From NCBI GenBank assembly GCA_963830715.1, contig CAWHNS010000006.1, positions 186,001 to 250,000 on the forward strand: a stretch of DNA of 64,000 nucleotides. The letters are read 5' to 3'. Positions 50,915 to 59,994 of the stretch are shown piece by piece. Below the pieces are notes generated by a model. It saw only the letters and a program-made list of their open reading frames with translations, searched no databases and was not told where the DNA came from. Every line of letters begins with the position of its first letter. Positions within the stretch are counted from its first letter, which is position 1. The translations under genes and the position numbers were made by a program. The DNA is from CAVVMA01 sp963830715 (GTDB lineage: Bacteria > Desulfobacterota > Binatia > Binatales > Binataceae).

Positions 50915-52360
50915 GTGGGCAAGATAACCGGCTTCGTCGAGATCAAACGCGAAACGCCCGCGCGGCGCCCGGTTGACGAGCGCCTGAAGGACTGGCGGGA
51001 GTTCGACTTGAAGCTCCCCGACGACAAGCTCCGCGCCCAAGGCGCGCGATGCATGGATTGCGGGATCCCGTTCTGCCACAAGGGATGCCCGCTCGGGAAC
51101 ATCATCCCGGATTGGAACGACCTGGTGTATCGCGGGCGATGGCACGAAGCGATCGACCGGCTCCATTCGACCAACAACTTCCCCGAATTCACCGGCCGCG
51201 TCTGCCCCGCACCGTGCGAGGAAGCCTGCGTTCTCAACATCAACAACGATCCCGTCACCATCAAGCTCATCGAGAAGACCATCATCGACCACGCCTTCGC
51301 CGAAGGATGGGTCAAGCCGGTGGCGCCGCAGCACCGGACCGGCAAGAAGGTCGCGGTGGTGGGTTCGGGACCGTCGGGGCTTGCGTGCGCGCAGCAGTTG
51401 GCCCGCGCCGGTCACGACGTGACGCTGTTCGAGCGATCCGATCGCGTCGGCGGCCTTCTGATGTATGGAATTCCCGACTTCAAGCTTGAGAAAGCGTACG
51501 TCAACCGGCGCGTCGAGCAGATGAAGGCCGAGGGCGTCGAGATCGTTACTAGCTGTCACGTCGGCGTCGATATGATCGGCGATGATCTGAGGAACCGTTT
51601 CGACGCGATCTGCCTGACCGTGGGCGCCACCAAGCCGCGCGACCTGCCGATTCCGGGGCGCGAGCTGGCGGGAGTCCACTTCGCGATGGAGTTCCTGCCG
51701 CAGCAGAACAAGCGCAACGCGGGCGATCTGATTCCGCCGGATGTATCAATCACCGCAAGCGGCAAGAGCGTGGTAATCCTGGGTGGCGGGGATACCGGCT
51801 CCGACTGCCTCGGAACCTCGAATCGCCAAGGCGCAAAAGTCGTCTACCAGTTTGAGCTCCTGCCGGAGCCGCCGCCAAACCGCACGGCCGAGATGCCGTG
51901 GCCGGACTGGCCGATGATCCTGCGCACCTCCAGCTCGCACGAGGAAGGCGTCCGGCGCGACTGGAGCATCAATACCAAACGTTTCACCGGCGAGAACGGG
52001 CAGGTTAAAAAGCTCCACTGCGTGCGCCTTAACTGGAAGCGCGACAACGGGCGGATGGTGATGGAGGAAATCGCGGGCAGCGAATTCGAGTTGGAGTGCG
52101 ACCTGGTGCTGCTCGCGCTGGGCTTCCTCGGTCCCGAGCCCGACACGGTCGTGAAGCAACTCGGGCTCAAGCTCGATCAGCGGGGCAATATCGCGTGCGC
52201 CAACTACGCTTCCAGCGTGCCCGGCGTGTTCGCGGCCGGCGACGCGCGCCGCGGACAATCGCTGGTGGTATGGGCAATCTGGGAAGGCCGCGAAGCCGCC
52301 CGCGCCGTTGACGCATACCTCATGGGCGAGACATTCCTCCCCAGCAGCCCCGAATTGTAA
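50915..52360 (+). CDS. gltD: Glutamate synthase small subunit
   Basis: NAD(P)H:glutamate synthase flavoprotein, 481 aa, intact. N-terminal 4Fe-4S ligands are in CMDCGIPFCHKGCPLGN and CPAPCEEAC. The FAD site is VAVVGSGPSGLACAQQL and the NADPH site VILGGGDTGSDC. The C-terminal VFAAGDARRGQSLVVWAI closes the FAD domain. The start is GTG 50915, 4 bp after gltB. It feeds electrons to GltB. Confidence 0.96.
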   Translation: MGKITGFVEIKRETPARRPVDERLKDWREFDLKLPDDKLRAQGARCMDCGIPFCHKGCPLGNIIPDWNDLVYRGRWHEAIDRLHSTNNFPEFTGRVCPAPCEEACVLNINNDPVTIKLIEKTIIDHAFAEGWVKPVAPQHRTGKKVAVVGSGPSGLACAQQLARAGHDVTLFERSDRVGGLLMYGIPDFKLEKAYVNRRVEQMKAEGVEIVTSCHVGVDMIGDDLRNRFDAICLTVGATKPRDLPIPGRELAGVHFAMEFLPQQNKRNAGDLIPPDVSITASGKSVVILGGGDTGSDCLGTSNRQGAKVVYQFELLPEPPPNRTAEMPWPDWPMILRTSSSHEEGVRRDWSINTKRFTGENGQVKKLHCVRLNWKRDNGRMVMEEIAGSEFELECDLVLLALGFLGPEPDTVVKQLGLKLDQRGNIACANYASSVPGVFAAGDARRGQSLVVWAIWEGREAARAVDAYLMGETFLPSSPEL

Positions 52361-52403
52361 GCGTGGTGCGGCGCAACAGCTTTTTCGGCGATCTCCGTCA
52401 CCT

Positions 52404-53247
52404 TCACACAGCGCTGAAACCGTCGCGGCTGAACAGCACGCGATCGGCGCCCAGTCGCGCGCGCAGCGCGGACATCAGATCGGCTTCGGCACCCGGCTGG
52501 AACCAATCCCGGTAGCCGAGCCGCTCGTATAGCTCAGCCATCCCGAGTGCCTCGAGAGCGCCGGCCGTTTGCGCCGTCGCCGTCGAAATAGGTGTCCACC
52601 AGCACGCGGTCGGCGGACTCGTCAGCCAGTGCAGCGAGCCGTTCAGGTTCGTTCGGCAGCATCGGGGCAATGGCGAGCTGCACGAAAATCCCCGCCGCGC
52701 GCAACCTGCGTGCGGTCGCGAGCCGGCGCGCGATCGAGGGCGAGGTCGGAGTGATCGCGGCGCGCACAGCGTCGTCGTCGGTCTCGACGGTTATCGAGGC
52801 GATCACGCGCGAACCGAGCCGCGCCAGGACGTCGATGTCGCGCTCGATCAGCGGACTGCGCGTCTGAACAAGAAGGCGGCGCGGCGTGTGGCGAGTGAAC
52901 GCTTCGAGAGCGCCGCGCGAGACTCGAAGCCGCCGCTCGATTCCCTGGTACGGATCCGTCGCGCTGGACATGAAGATCGCGGCGGCTTCGAGTCTGCCCA
53001 GGCGGCGCATAGCCAACAGCTCCTTCTCCAATTGCGCCGCCAGGTTGGCTTTGGCGATTACCCAGTCGCCCCACGCGCCCTGGCCGCCGTGCGCGACCGG
53101 CAGCGCGCGCACATAGCAGAACGGGCAGCCGCCGGCCGCGCCGAACGCGCATCCGACATAGGGATTGAGCGAGTAGGCGAAGCCCTTGAGAAATCCGCCG
53201 GTCGGTGTCAGGGCACGCGTGACGGACTGGGAAATGTACCGTCGCAT
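52404..53247 (-). CDS. SPL-like radical SAM protein with CX7CX2C motif, frameshifted
   Basis: Radical SAM enzyme related to spore photoproduct lyase-type proteins, about 280 aa. The cluster motif is LNPYVGCAFGAAGGCPFCYV, in which the first and second Cys are seven residues apart instead of the usual three. Family segments SSATDPYQGIE, LLVQTRSPLIERDIDVL and SITVETDD follow. The frame breaks near 52,565-52,580 after TYFDGDGANG; the other frame gives GALEALGMAELYERLGYRDW and the C-terminus to 52404. Its reaction is unknown. Confidence 0.75.
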
Positions 53248-53291
53248 CTACTCAATCGAAAGCATCGCAGGCAGAAGCCGATGCCACTGGG

Positions 53292-54632
53292 TCATTTCGC
53301 CGACGCAGGCGACCAAAAGGCGACTACCCCTTCCGCGACCTGCCGCGGCATGCTTCCGTTGACCGGAATGATCATCACGCCGGGCGGCGGTGTCGGCATG
53401 GGCTCTTCCGGCATCTTCGTGGCCGCCTCCCTGGTCAGGGGCACTCCCGCGAACGTTATCGCGCTCGAATCCAGCGCCCAGATATTGTGCGAGAGCGAGA
53501 GCTGCTCGAAATAGCGCCATGCGAGGGTCTGCTCGTTGGTCGTGAGGAAACTGCCCAGCTTGCGCTTCTTTCCGGAGCGCACATCGACCACGTTCCAGGT
53601 GTAGAAGGGCTTCGCAGACGGAACTCCGACATAGGCGATTTGTTTTGAATCGGGGGAGAAGTAGAACGCAGCGACATCCTCGTTGACGATTCGCTTCACG
53701 ATGCCATCGTCGATGTTCAGCAGGCTGATGCCATCCATCACCGTGTGCGGAGGCAACTGGGCGGTGGAGAAGGCGATCCGGCGCGAGTTGGGAGACCATA
53801 TGAAACTGCTCTCGCCGACCATCAACCTGGTGATCGCCTTGGGATTCCTGCCGTCCGGCTGCGCCAGGTACAGGTGGGCGACATCATCCTCGCTGGTGAC
53901 GAAGGCAAGATGGGCGCCGTCGGGCGACCAGCATGGTGTCTTGAACGGAGAGTAGCCGTGCGCCAGCACGCGCTCATCCTGGCTGGTCGGGGTGAGGGCC
54001 ATCAAAGATACTCGCTCGGTGCGGGCGGAGGGCGAAACCTTGGTGTGAAGCAGGAGCTCGTCGTTCTTGCGACTCCAGTCATAGTAGAGCGGCGCCCCGG
54101 TCGCGACGATTCTGACCGGCGCGCCTTCCCGAACTTCGGCCAGCATCAGGCTCAGCTTGTCATCGGTCTCGGTAACCAGGAACGAGAGCCGCTTTCCGTC
54201 GGGCAGCCAGAACAGATAGATTCCGCGCTCGGTCTGGCTCTCGAAGAGTTTGACGATGATCCTCTTATCAAGATCGTAAACGTAGACTCCGAATGCTGGG
54301 CGGCCTTGCCTGCCACCGGCAGATACGTAGGCGATCATTCGGCCGTCGGGCGAATAAGTGGGCCATCCGAAGTCCGTCCCGGATGTATCTTCCGCACGGT
54401 CCAGCGCGACCGGTCGGATTACCGCGCTGCCTGCTTCCATCCCGCGCACCGGACAGGTGAGGCATTGCGGCCGGGCGCAATCGCCGGTGCATTGGTAAAT
54501 GTTGTAGTCGGTGCCGACGAAGGCGAGGCGGGGGACCACGGCGGCGCTCGCTACCCGGCCGGCAGCAAGCATCAGCAACCACAGGATCGCGACGAGCGAT
54601 ACCGGTGTTGTCCTTCGCCGTGAATCGCGCAC
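53292..54632 (-). CDS. TolB-like WD40/PD40 beta-propeller exported protein
   Basis: From GTG 54632 a signal peptide (SLVAILWLLMLAAGRVASA) is followed by a 420-residue propeller. Repeats carry the PD40 pattern: WPTYSPDGRMIAYVSAG, WLPDGKRLSFLV, CWSPDGAHLAFVTSEDD, IWSPNSRRIAFSTA and YFSPDSKQIAYVG. Two early Cys pairs (CTGDCARPQCLTC) may form disulfides. The last 50 residues are Pro-rich. No TolB partner genes are near, so an outer-membrane or peptidase role is open. Longer frames upstream run across the divergent gene. Confidence 0.78.
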   Translation of the reverse strand: MRDSRRRTTPVSLVAILWLLMLAAGRVASAAVVPRLAFVGTDYNIYQCTGDCARPQCLTCPVRGMEAGSAVIRPVALDRAEDTSGTDFGWPTYSPDGRMIAYVSAGGRQGRPAFGVYVYDLDKRIIVKLFESQTERGIYLFWLPDGKRLSFLVTETDDKLSLMLAEVREGAPVRIVATGAPLYYDWSRKNDELLLHTKVSPSARTERVSLMALTPTSQDERVLAHGYSPFKTPCWSPDGAHLAFVTSEDDVAHLYLAQPDGRNPKAITRLMVGESSFIWSPNSRRIAFSTAQLPPHTVMDGISLLNIDDGIVKRIVNEDVAAFYFSPDSKQIAYVGVPSAKPFYTWNVVDVRSGKKRKLGSFLTTNEQTLAWRYFEQLSLSHNIWALDSSAITFAGVPLTREAATKMPEEPMPTPPPGVMIIPVNGSMPRQVAEGVVAFWSPASAK

Positions 54633-54719
54633 GAATCTCAAGATCGCGCGTGCCAGGCGCCAAAGCAAGCACTCAGATGGAGCGTTGACAAGCGAATCGC
54701 GCCGGAACAAAGTTGGATT

Positions 54720-55172
54720 ATGATTCGACGTGGACTGGCAATCCTGGCCGTGGCCGTGCTGCTCGGCGTTCCGGCGCTTTCGCGCGCTGCCGACGAGTTG
54801 AACGAGTCGCAGAATCCGCAGGAATACACCGACGAGGACTCGCAGCCGCTGCGTCTCCTGAGCTATGCCATGCAGCCAGTGGGGTTCGTCCTCGAATGGA
54901 CGGTCATGCGGCCGCTTCACTACCTGGCGAGCGAAACGCCCCTGGCGCCCGCGCTCGACAGCGAATACCGATTCGAAGGACCACCCGCGGCGATCGCCGA
55001 ACTGCCTTCCCCGGATTATCTGCCGAATCACGACCCGATAACCGCGCCGCCTCCACTGCGTGGCGAGACCACGAATGCCAAGGCGCCTCCGCAATATACG
55101 CCGCCGCCTCCGATCTCGCCGAAACCGCCGCAGGGATGGGATACCAGCCGCCAGCGGTCGCTGCTGCGCTGA
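54720..55172 (+). CDS. Small secreted Pro-rich protein of unknown function
   Basis: A 150 aa protein with a Sec signal (MIRRGLAILAVAVLLGVPAL, cleavage near SRA). The only conserved-looking block is an amphipathic helix PLRLLSYAMQPVGFVLEWTV, then MRPLHYLAS. The C-terminal 70 residues are Pro-rich (PPQYTPPPPISPKPPQGWD). Similar 'PLR..AY..hPvG..leW.v.RP' helices occur in exported proteins of unknown role. It is divergent from the propeller gene with 87 bp between starts. Confidence 0.7.
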   Translation: MIRRGLAILAVAVLLGVPALSRAADELNESQNPQEYTDEDSQPLRLLSYAMQPVGFVLEWTVMRPLHYLASETPLAPALDSEYRFEGPPAAIAELPSPDYLPNHDPITAPPPLRGETTNAKAPPQYTPPPPISPKPPQGWDTSRQRSLLR

Positions 55173-55304
55173 AGCCCCGCGTCGGAACGAGTCGCGATTG
55201 CGACCGCGAGCGGCGCAATAGTAGAATCTGTGCTAATCACTCAGAGGCCGATTCAACCAAGCGGGCTTATCTAGCCCGCTTTTGCGGAGACGCGAAAAAT
55301 CCCG

Positions 55305-55916
55305 ATGGCAGCGGCACCCAAGGGCAAAGCGCCTGTTGACGAGGCGGAACTCAAGAAGTGGCGCGCACAGGAGCAGGCCAGAGAGCGAGCGCGCGCGGAA
55401 AAAGAGAAGGCCCAATCGGCCTCGCTGTGGAGCCGCCGCGATTTTCTGGGGCAGCTCGGATGGGGCGGCTTCGGCGTATTCTCGATTCTCGGTCTGCTGG
55501 CGGCAGTGCGCTCGGCGTTTCCGCGCGTGTTGTTCCTTCCGCCGTCGCGGTTCAAGGCCGGATTTCCGGGCGACTATGTCGTGGGCGAAGTCAGCGAGAA
55601 GTTCAAGCAGGACTACCGCACCTGGATCGTCCGGACCAAAGCCGGCTTCTACGCGATATTCGCCAAGTGCACGCATCTGGGATGCACTCCGCGATGGCTC
55701 AAAGCCGAGCAGAAGTTCAAGTGCCCGTGTCACGGCTCCGGCTATTACATCAGCGGACTCAACTTCGAGGGCCCCGCGCCACGCCCGATGGATCGCTTCA
55801 AAATCACGGTCGGCGATGACGGCCAACTCGTGGTTGATAAGTCTACCGTCTACCGGATGGAGCCGGGGGTCGATCCCAACGAGCAGCATCCCGAGAGCAT
55901 CTTGAAGCTCGCCTGA
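55305..55916 (+). CDS. Rieske [2Fe-2S] protein with Tat-like signal, orphan
   Basis: Electron carrier of the cytochrome bc1/b6f or arsenite oxidase-type Rieske family, 203 aa. A charged coiled-coil N-terminus (residues 8-38) precedes a Tat-like SRRDFLGQ motif and one membrane helix (GGFGVFSILGLLAAVRSA). The cluster ligands are CTHLGC and CPCHGS. No cytochrome b or c1 gene follows; the next gene is an alpha/beta hydrolase. A soluble monooxygenase role is unlikely given the membrane anchor. Confidence 0.85.
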   Translation: MAAAPKGKAPVDEAELKKWRAQEQARERARAEKEKAQSASLWSRRDFLGQLGWGGFGVFSILGLLAAVRSAFPRVLFLPPSRFKAGFPGDYVVGEVSEKFKQDYRTWIVRTKAGFYAIFAKCTHLGCTPRWLKAEQKFKCPCHGSGYYISGLNFEGPAPRPMDRFKITVGDDGQLVVDKSTVYRMEPGVDPNEQHPESILKLA

Positions 55917-55983
55917 CTACGCTGCGATCGGCGAAGCGGTCGCCACAGCACCGCTGCTCTTCCCTGCAAAAAGGAGTCTCCCT

Positions 55984-56787
55984 ATGCCTACAGTCAATGT
56001 TGGCTCGATCAACATCCATTACGAGACTTACGGCGAGGGCGAACCGCTGCTGCTGATAATGGGGTTCGCGATGCCCGGCGCGGTCTGGATGCCGGTGCTG
56101 CCGTTCCTGCCCGGATTCAAATGCATCTACCTCGACAACCGCGGCACCGGGCAGTCCGACAAGCCCAGGATGGTGTACACGGTGCCGGACATGGCGGATG
56201 ACGCCAGCGGGCTGCTCAAGGCGCTGGGGATCGCGAAGGCCAAAGTGTACGGGGTCTCGATGGGCGGGATGATCGCGCAGGAACTCGCGCTCCGCCATCC
56301 GGATCAGGTCGAAAAACTCGTCCTGGGATGCACCACGCCGGGCGGCCCGGCCGCGAGGCAAGCCTCGCCCGATATCGTGGAGAAGCTGATAGCGGGCAGC
56401 ACGGCGATGGCCTCCGATCCGGAGAAGGGCTTCGACATCATCATGCCGGTGCTGTTCCCTCCCGAGTTCATCAAGGAACACGCCGAACTGAAGCCGATGC
56501 TGCTTGCGGCGATGGCCGCCGTTCCGCGCACGCCGCCTGAGACGATCGCCGGCCAGATCGCGGGCATCATGATGTTCAATGCCTATGATCGCCTCGCCAA
56601 GATCAAGTGTCCGGTGCTGATCGTTCACGGTGACAAGGATGTGCTGGTGCCTTCCGAAAATGCGGCGATCATCAAGAGCAAAATTCCGCAGGCCGAGGTC
56701 TACATGATTCCCGGCGCGGGTCACGCGTATCAGGCGGTCGACCCGGTCGGAATCCACCAACGGATCGTGAGCTGGCTCAAGCGCTAG
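55984..56787 (+). CDS. Alpha/beta hydrolase
   Basis: A 267 aa hydrolase with a strong ribosome site (AAGGAG, 10 nt before ATG). The oxyanion segment is LIMGFAMPGAVW, the nucleophile Ser is in VYGVSMGGMIAQELAL, the acid is Asp in VHGDKDVLVP, and the His is in IPGAGHAYQ. The lid region (residues 120-200) is Met-rich. Family members act as esterases, haloperoxidases or C-C hydrolases; the substrate is unknown. Confidence 0.9.
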   Translation: MPTVNVGSINIHYETYGEGEPLLLIMGFAMPGAVWMPVLPFLPGFKCIYLDNRGTGQSDKPRMVYTVPDMADDASGLLKALGIAKAKVYGVSMGGMIAQELALRHPDQVEKLVLGCTTPGGPAARQASPDIVEKLIAGSTAMASDPEKGFDIIMPVLFPPEFIKEHAELKPMLLAAMAAVPRTPPETIAGQIAGIMMFNAYDRLAKIKCPVLIVHGDKDVLVPSENAAIIKSKIPQAEVYMIPGAGHAYQAVDPVGIHQRIVSWLKR

Positions 56788-56852
56788 CGCGTTCCCAGGC
56801 GCGCGTTCCGCTCAAGGCAAGCGGCAAGAGGTCCCGTCCCGTCCGTCATCGC

Positions 56853-57761
56853 ATGAAGCGATCGCAGTTCATCGAGCATTTCCGGATCGGCGACGGCGGC
56901 GGATTTCGCCTGAAAGATCACCACCCGGCCGGAACGTTGCATTTCAAGTCCAGGACGCACGCCGAAGATCGCCTCGCGCGCGGAGTCGCGATGCTCACCG
57001 ACTTGCAGGAAAAGCTCTACGCGCAGGATCGATGGTCGCTGCTGATGATCTTCCAGGGTATCGACGGGGCGGGCAAGGACAGCGCGATCAAGCACGTGAT
57101 GTCGGGGGTCAACCCTCAGGGTTGCCAGGTGTTCTCATTCAAGCAACCTTCCGACGAGGAGCTCCAGCACGACTTCATGTGGCGCACCCACGCTCGACTG
57201 CCCGAGCGCGGCCACATCGGCATCTTCAACCGCTCCTATTACGAAGAGGTTCTGGTCGTCCGCGTACACCACGAACTGCTGGAAAAGGAGCGGATGCCGA
57301 AACATCTTGTCACGAAAGACATCTGGCAGGAGCGCTTCGAGGACATCAACGCATTCGAGCGCTACCTCACCCGCAACGGCTTCATAATCCTGAAATTCTT
57401 CCTGAACCTTTCAAAACAGGAGCAGCGCAAGCGCTTTCTCGATCGGCTCGAGCTGCCGGCCAAGAAATGGAAATTTTCGATGTCGGACGTGCGCGAACGC
57501 GAACGATGGGAAGATTACATGAAAGCGTATGAGGCGATGATCCGGAATACCGCCACCCGCCACGCGCCCTGGATCGTCGTCCCGGCCGACAGGAAGTGGT
57601 TCGCGCGGCTGGTCGTGGCCGAGACGATCATCGAGGCGCTCGATAGACTCAAGCTCGATTTTCCGAGCGTCGATCCAGCCAGGCGCCAGGAAGTCAAGGC
57701 CGCGCGCGCGGCCCTCGAGGCGGAGGATGACGCGGCGGCAAAAGGCAAGGGACGGGCATGA
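56853..57761 (+). CDS. ppk2: Polyphosphate kinase 2 family protein
   Basis: Transfers phosphate between polyphosphate and nucleotides. The 302 aa protein has Walker A in LMIFQGIDGAGKDSAIKHVM, the PPK2 signature GIFNRSYYEEVLVVRVH, the lid-like DIWQERFEDINAFERYL, and SMSDVRERERWEDYMKAYE. Class (NDP- or NMP-phosphorylating) is not certain. The stop overlaps the ATG of the SDR gene (ATGA). Confidence 0.92.
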   Translation: MKRSQFIEHFRIGDGGGFRLKDHHPAGTLHFKSRTHAEDRLARGVAMLTDLQEKLYAQDRWSLLMIFQGIDGAGKDSAIKHVMSGVNPQGCQVFSFKQPSDEELQHDFMWRTHARLPERGHIGIFNRSYYEEVLVVRVHHELLEKERMPKHLVTKDIWQERFEDINAFERYLTRNGFIILKFFLNLSKQEQRKRFLDRLELPAKKWKFSMSDVRERERWEDYMKAYEAMIRNTATRHAPWIVVPADRKWFARLVVAETIIEALDRLKLDFPSVDPARRQEVKAARAALEAEDDAAAKGKGRA

Positions 57762-58549
57762 AAAGAACAATTGACCTCGACGGCAAGCGGGCGCTGATTA
57801 CCGGCGGAGGCCGCGGCATCGGGCGCGCGATCGCGCTTGCGATGGCCGATGCGGGCGCGGACGTAGCCGTCGCCGCTCGATCGCGAGACGAGCTGGAACG
57901 GGTCGCGGGCGAGATCAGGGAGCGTGGCCGGCGCGGCGTCGCCATCTCGATGGACGTGATGAGCCGCGAGCAGATCGCGGCCGGGGTCGATCAGGCCGCG
58001 ACAAAGCTCGGCGGATTGGACGTGCTGGTCAACAATGCCGGCGGCGTCATCGCGAAAAATCCCGCGCACCTCGACCATCTGAATCACGACGCTCGGACGT
58101 TCGAGGACAACCTGTTTCTTAACCTGACCCAGGCGTTCTACGCGACCAGGGCCGCCCTCCCCTACATGATGAAACAGAAGTGGGGTCGTATCATCAGTAT
58201 CGGCTCCGGCTACGCGAAGAACGGCGGCGGGCCTCTTGCGTATTCGGCGGCTAAGCACGGCCTCGTCGGCTTCACACGATCGCTCGCCTACGCGAGCGCG
58301 CCTCACGGGATCAACGTCAACGTCCTCTGCCCGGGATGGACCAACACACAGCTCGTCGATTGGAACGTGCTCGGCGCAATGATGGGAACCGGCGCGGACG
58401 AGGCGAAACGATTCGCGGAGAGTCAGAACATTCAGCGCCGAATCGTCGAGCCGGAAGAGCTCGGCGCAATGGCGGCATTTCTCGCCTCCGATGCGTCCGG
58501 GGCAGTGACCGGTCAGGTGATCAGCGTTGACGGCGGATTCATGGTGTGA
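57758..58549 (+). CDS. Short-chain dehydrogenase/reductase (SDR)
   Basis: NAD(P)-dependent oxidoreductase of 263 aa: cofactor motif ALITGGGRGIGRAIA, NNAG in DVLVNNAGG, catalytic Ser in IISIGSGYAKN, and YSAAK. The C-terminal VTGQVISVDGGFMV is typical of the FabG-like classical family. It is translationally coupled to ppk2, an unusual pairing. The substrate is unknown. Confidence 0.93.
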   Translation: MKRTIDLDGKRALITGGGRGIGRAIALAMADAGADVAVAARSRDELERVAGEIRERGRRGVAISMDVMSREQIAAGVDQAATKLGGLDVLVNNAGGVIAKNPAHLDHLNHDARTFEDNLFLNLTQAFYATRAALPYMMKQKWGRIISIGSGYAKNGGGPLAYSAAKHGLVGFTRSLAYASAPHGINVNVLCPGWTNTQLVDWNVLGAMMGTGADEAKRFAESQNIQRRIVEPEELGAMAAFLASDASGAVTGQVISVDGGFMV

Positions 58550-58616
58550 CGATCCCGCCTGGAGTTATCCCTGCGGCGGGATGTCGAGCAATGACCGGCT
58601 GAACGCTGGTCCCACT

Positions 58617-59354
58617 TCAGAATCTCCGAGCGCTGCCTGAGACTGACGCGCGGCCGGTAGCGCGGTGCCCAGTGTTCTGTTGTTCACGGACCACCCCGAA
58701 CTGGCTATTGATGTAGTATTTGGTGGGCTCACCCTCGATCCCAATCCATTTCCCGTTCGCGCCGTGGCCGTAATGAAGTGACCGGCCATGATGACGAAAT
58801 AGCGGAGACGGACCTTCGCGGACGCCTTGGTTGACCCTTTTCGTACCACCGCAGAGATACAGATCGTCGCTGTGAATCGCGTGCTGCTTGAACGAAAGCG
58901 TCCGAAATGGGTGGGTGGCGACCACCCGCGCTTGTGGCAATCGGGCGAACAGGATGTCGAACCCGTTCGCGATCTGCTCGTCGTGGCCGACGACCTCCAT
59001 AACCACCCCAAAATAGTCGAGTATCAGGAGGTCCGCGCCGTGCTCTTCCAGTTCCGGGATCAGGTCTTGTGGCGTAATGCTCCGTTTGCCCGAATGCCAA
59101 GAGGCTTCCACGAACCAGGCGCGCGGCGTCACGGCGGGCCTTGGCGTAAGCATGATCCGCGTCGTTTGAAGGTTGTCCGCCACCACCAATGTTCCGGCCG
59201 CGGCCACTCGCCGCTTAAGAAATATGCCATCAGTCCACGCCGCTCGACAGATCGCAGCCACCAGTTGACTCACATCCGGGGCGCCATAAACGGTTGTGAT
59301 CTTGCCGGGCCTGAGAAGGTCTTCTTGCATTAGCGTTTCGCTCTGCTCCGTCAT
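58617..59354 (-). CDS. RecA/RepA-like ATPase domain protein lacking Walker A
   Basis: A 245 aa protein. The N-terminal half resembles AAA_25/RepA-type helicase ATPases of mobile elements: GKITTVYGAPDVSQLVAAIC stands where GxPGxGKS is expected, but the Gly-Lys-Ser is missing. DNLQTTRIM and a Walker B-like ADLLILDYFGVVME follow. ATP binding is therefore doubtful; it may be a decayed gene or a two-residue deletion in the reading. The C-terminal 50 residues are not recognised. It is alone, on the opposite strand to its neighbours. Confidence 0.55.
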   Translation of the reverse strand: MTEQSETLMQEDLLRPGKITTVYGAPDVSQLVAAICRAAWTDGIFLKRRVAAAGTLVVADNLQTTRIMLTPRPAVTPRAWFVEASWHSGKRSITPQDLIPELEEHGADLLILDYFGVVMEVVGHDEQIANGFDILFARLPQARVVATHPFRTLSFKQHAIHSDDLYLCGGTKRVNQGVREGPSPLFRHHGRSLHYGHGANGKWIGIEGEPTKYYINSQFGVVREQQNTGHRATGRASVSGSARRF

Positions 59355-59994
59355 CACCCACCTGTTGATAAGTCTCTGGTCTCTGGCTCACGCACTATAC
59401 CCCCGGTGTCCCCCTTGTACCACATCACCTCACTTGTGAGTCGATCTTCCACGCGGAAAACTCGCGACTGCCTACTCAGGTCGAGGCATCCAACGAGCGT
59501 GGTACTCTCTGGAGCCCTCCCCCAGAAATTGGGAGAGGGTGTGGGCGAGGGACCGCTTCGCGGCGCGATCTGGCCGCCGCGCCGCGAATCCGAGAGCGCC
59601 GAGCGTTGGCCCAGATGAGCGCGGCGGTGGCCAAGGATCGCCGCCGAATCAACTCCCGGGTTTCCGCCGGCGATCATTGGGCGACCATCCCGCCTGCGGG
59701 CAGCCCGAAGTCCGTCTGAACGTCCATTTTCTCCGCTGATTTCTCTTCCCCTATCCCAAATCTCGGGATTGTTGCACGTCCAAGCAACCGAACCCCGGAC
59801 CTCGCCCCGTTGCCACGACGCACAGAACGATCGAATCGGGCTCTAGCATCGTTACTGTTGATGGATTAACGTTTATTGGATTTCTAAAGTCCGGGCGCAC
59901 CGAAGCAAAGGGACATGTGCATGGCGCTCATGACCCAAAGTCGGACGGTGCACCGGCCAAGCCCCTAGCCGTCAGGGGCTAGTGGAGGTCGCAT
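59355..59994. repeat. 640 bp intergenic region with a dispersed palindromic repeat and a leader hairpin
   Basis: No gene supported. CCCTCCCCCAGAAATTGGGAG (59515-59535) plus the next AGGG forms an imperfect inverted repeat followed by TGTGGGCGAGGG, a widespread dispersed-repeat wording. Near the end, AGCCCCT (59960-59966) pairs with AGGGGCT (59974-59980) just before the GGAGG (59983-59987) of the GHKL gene. The last 200 bp are less GC-rich, typical of an accessory promoter region. Confidence 0.55.

Noticed and set aside
54633..55094. N-terminal extension of the propeller protein
   Set aside because: Basic, non-conserved sequence crossing the divergent secreted-protein gene; the signal peptide after GTG 54632 marks the true start.
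59406..59618. Short forward frame in the 59.4-60 kb gap
   Set aside because: It translates the dispersed GEGVGEG-type repeat and has no gene-like features.
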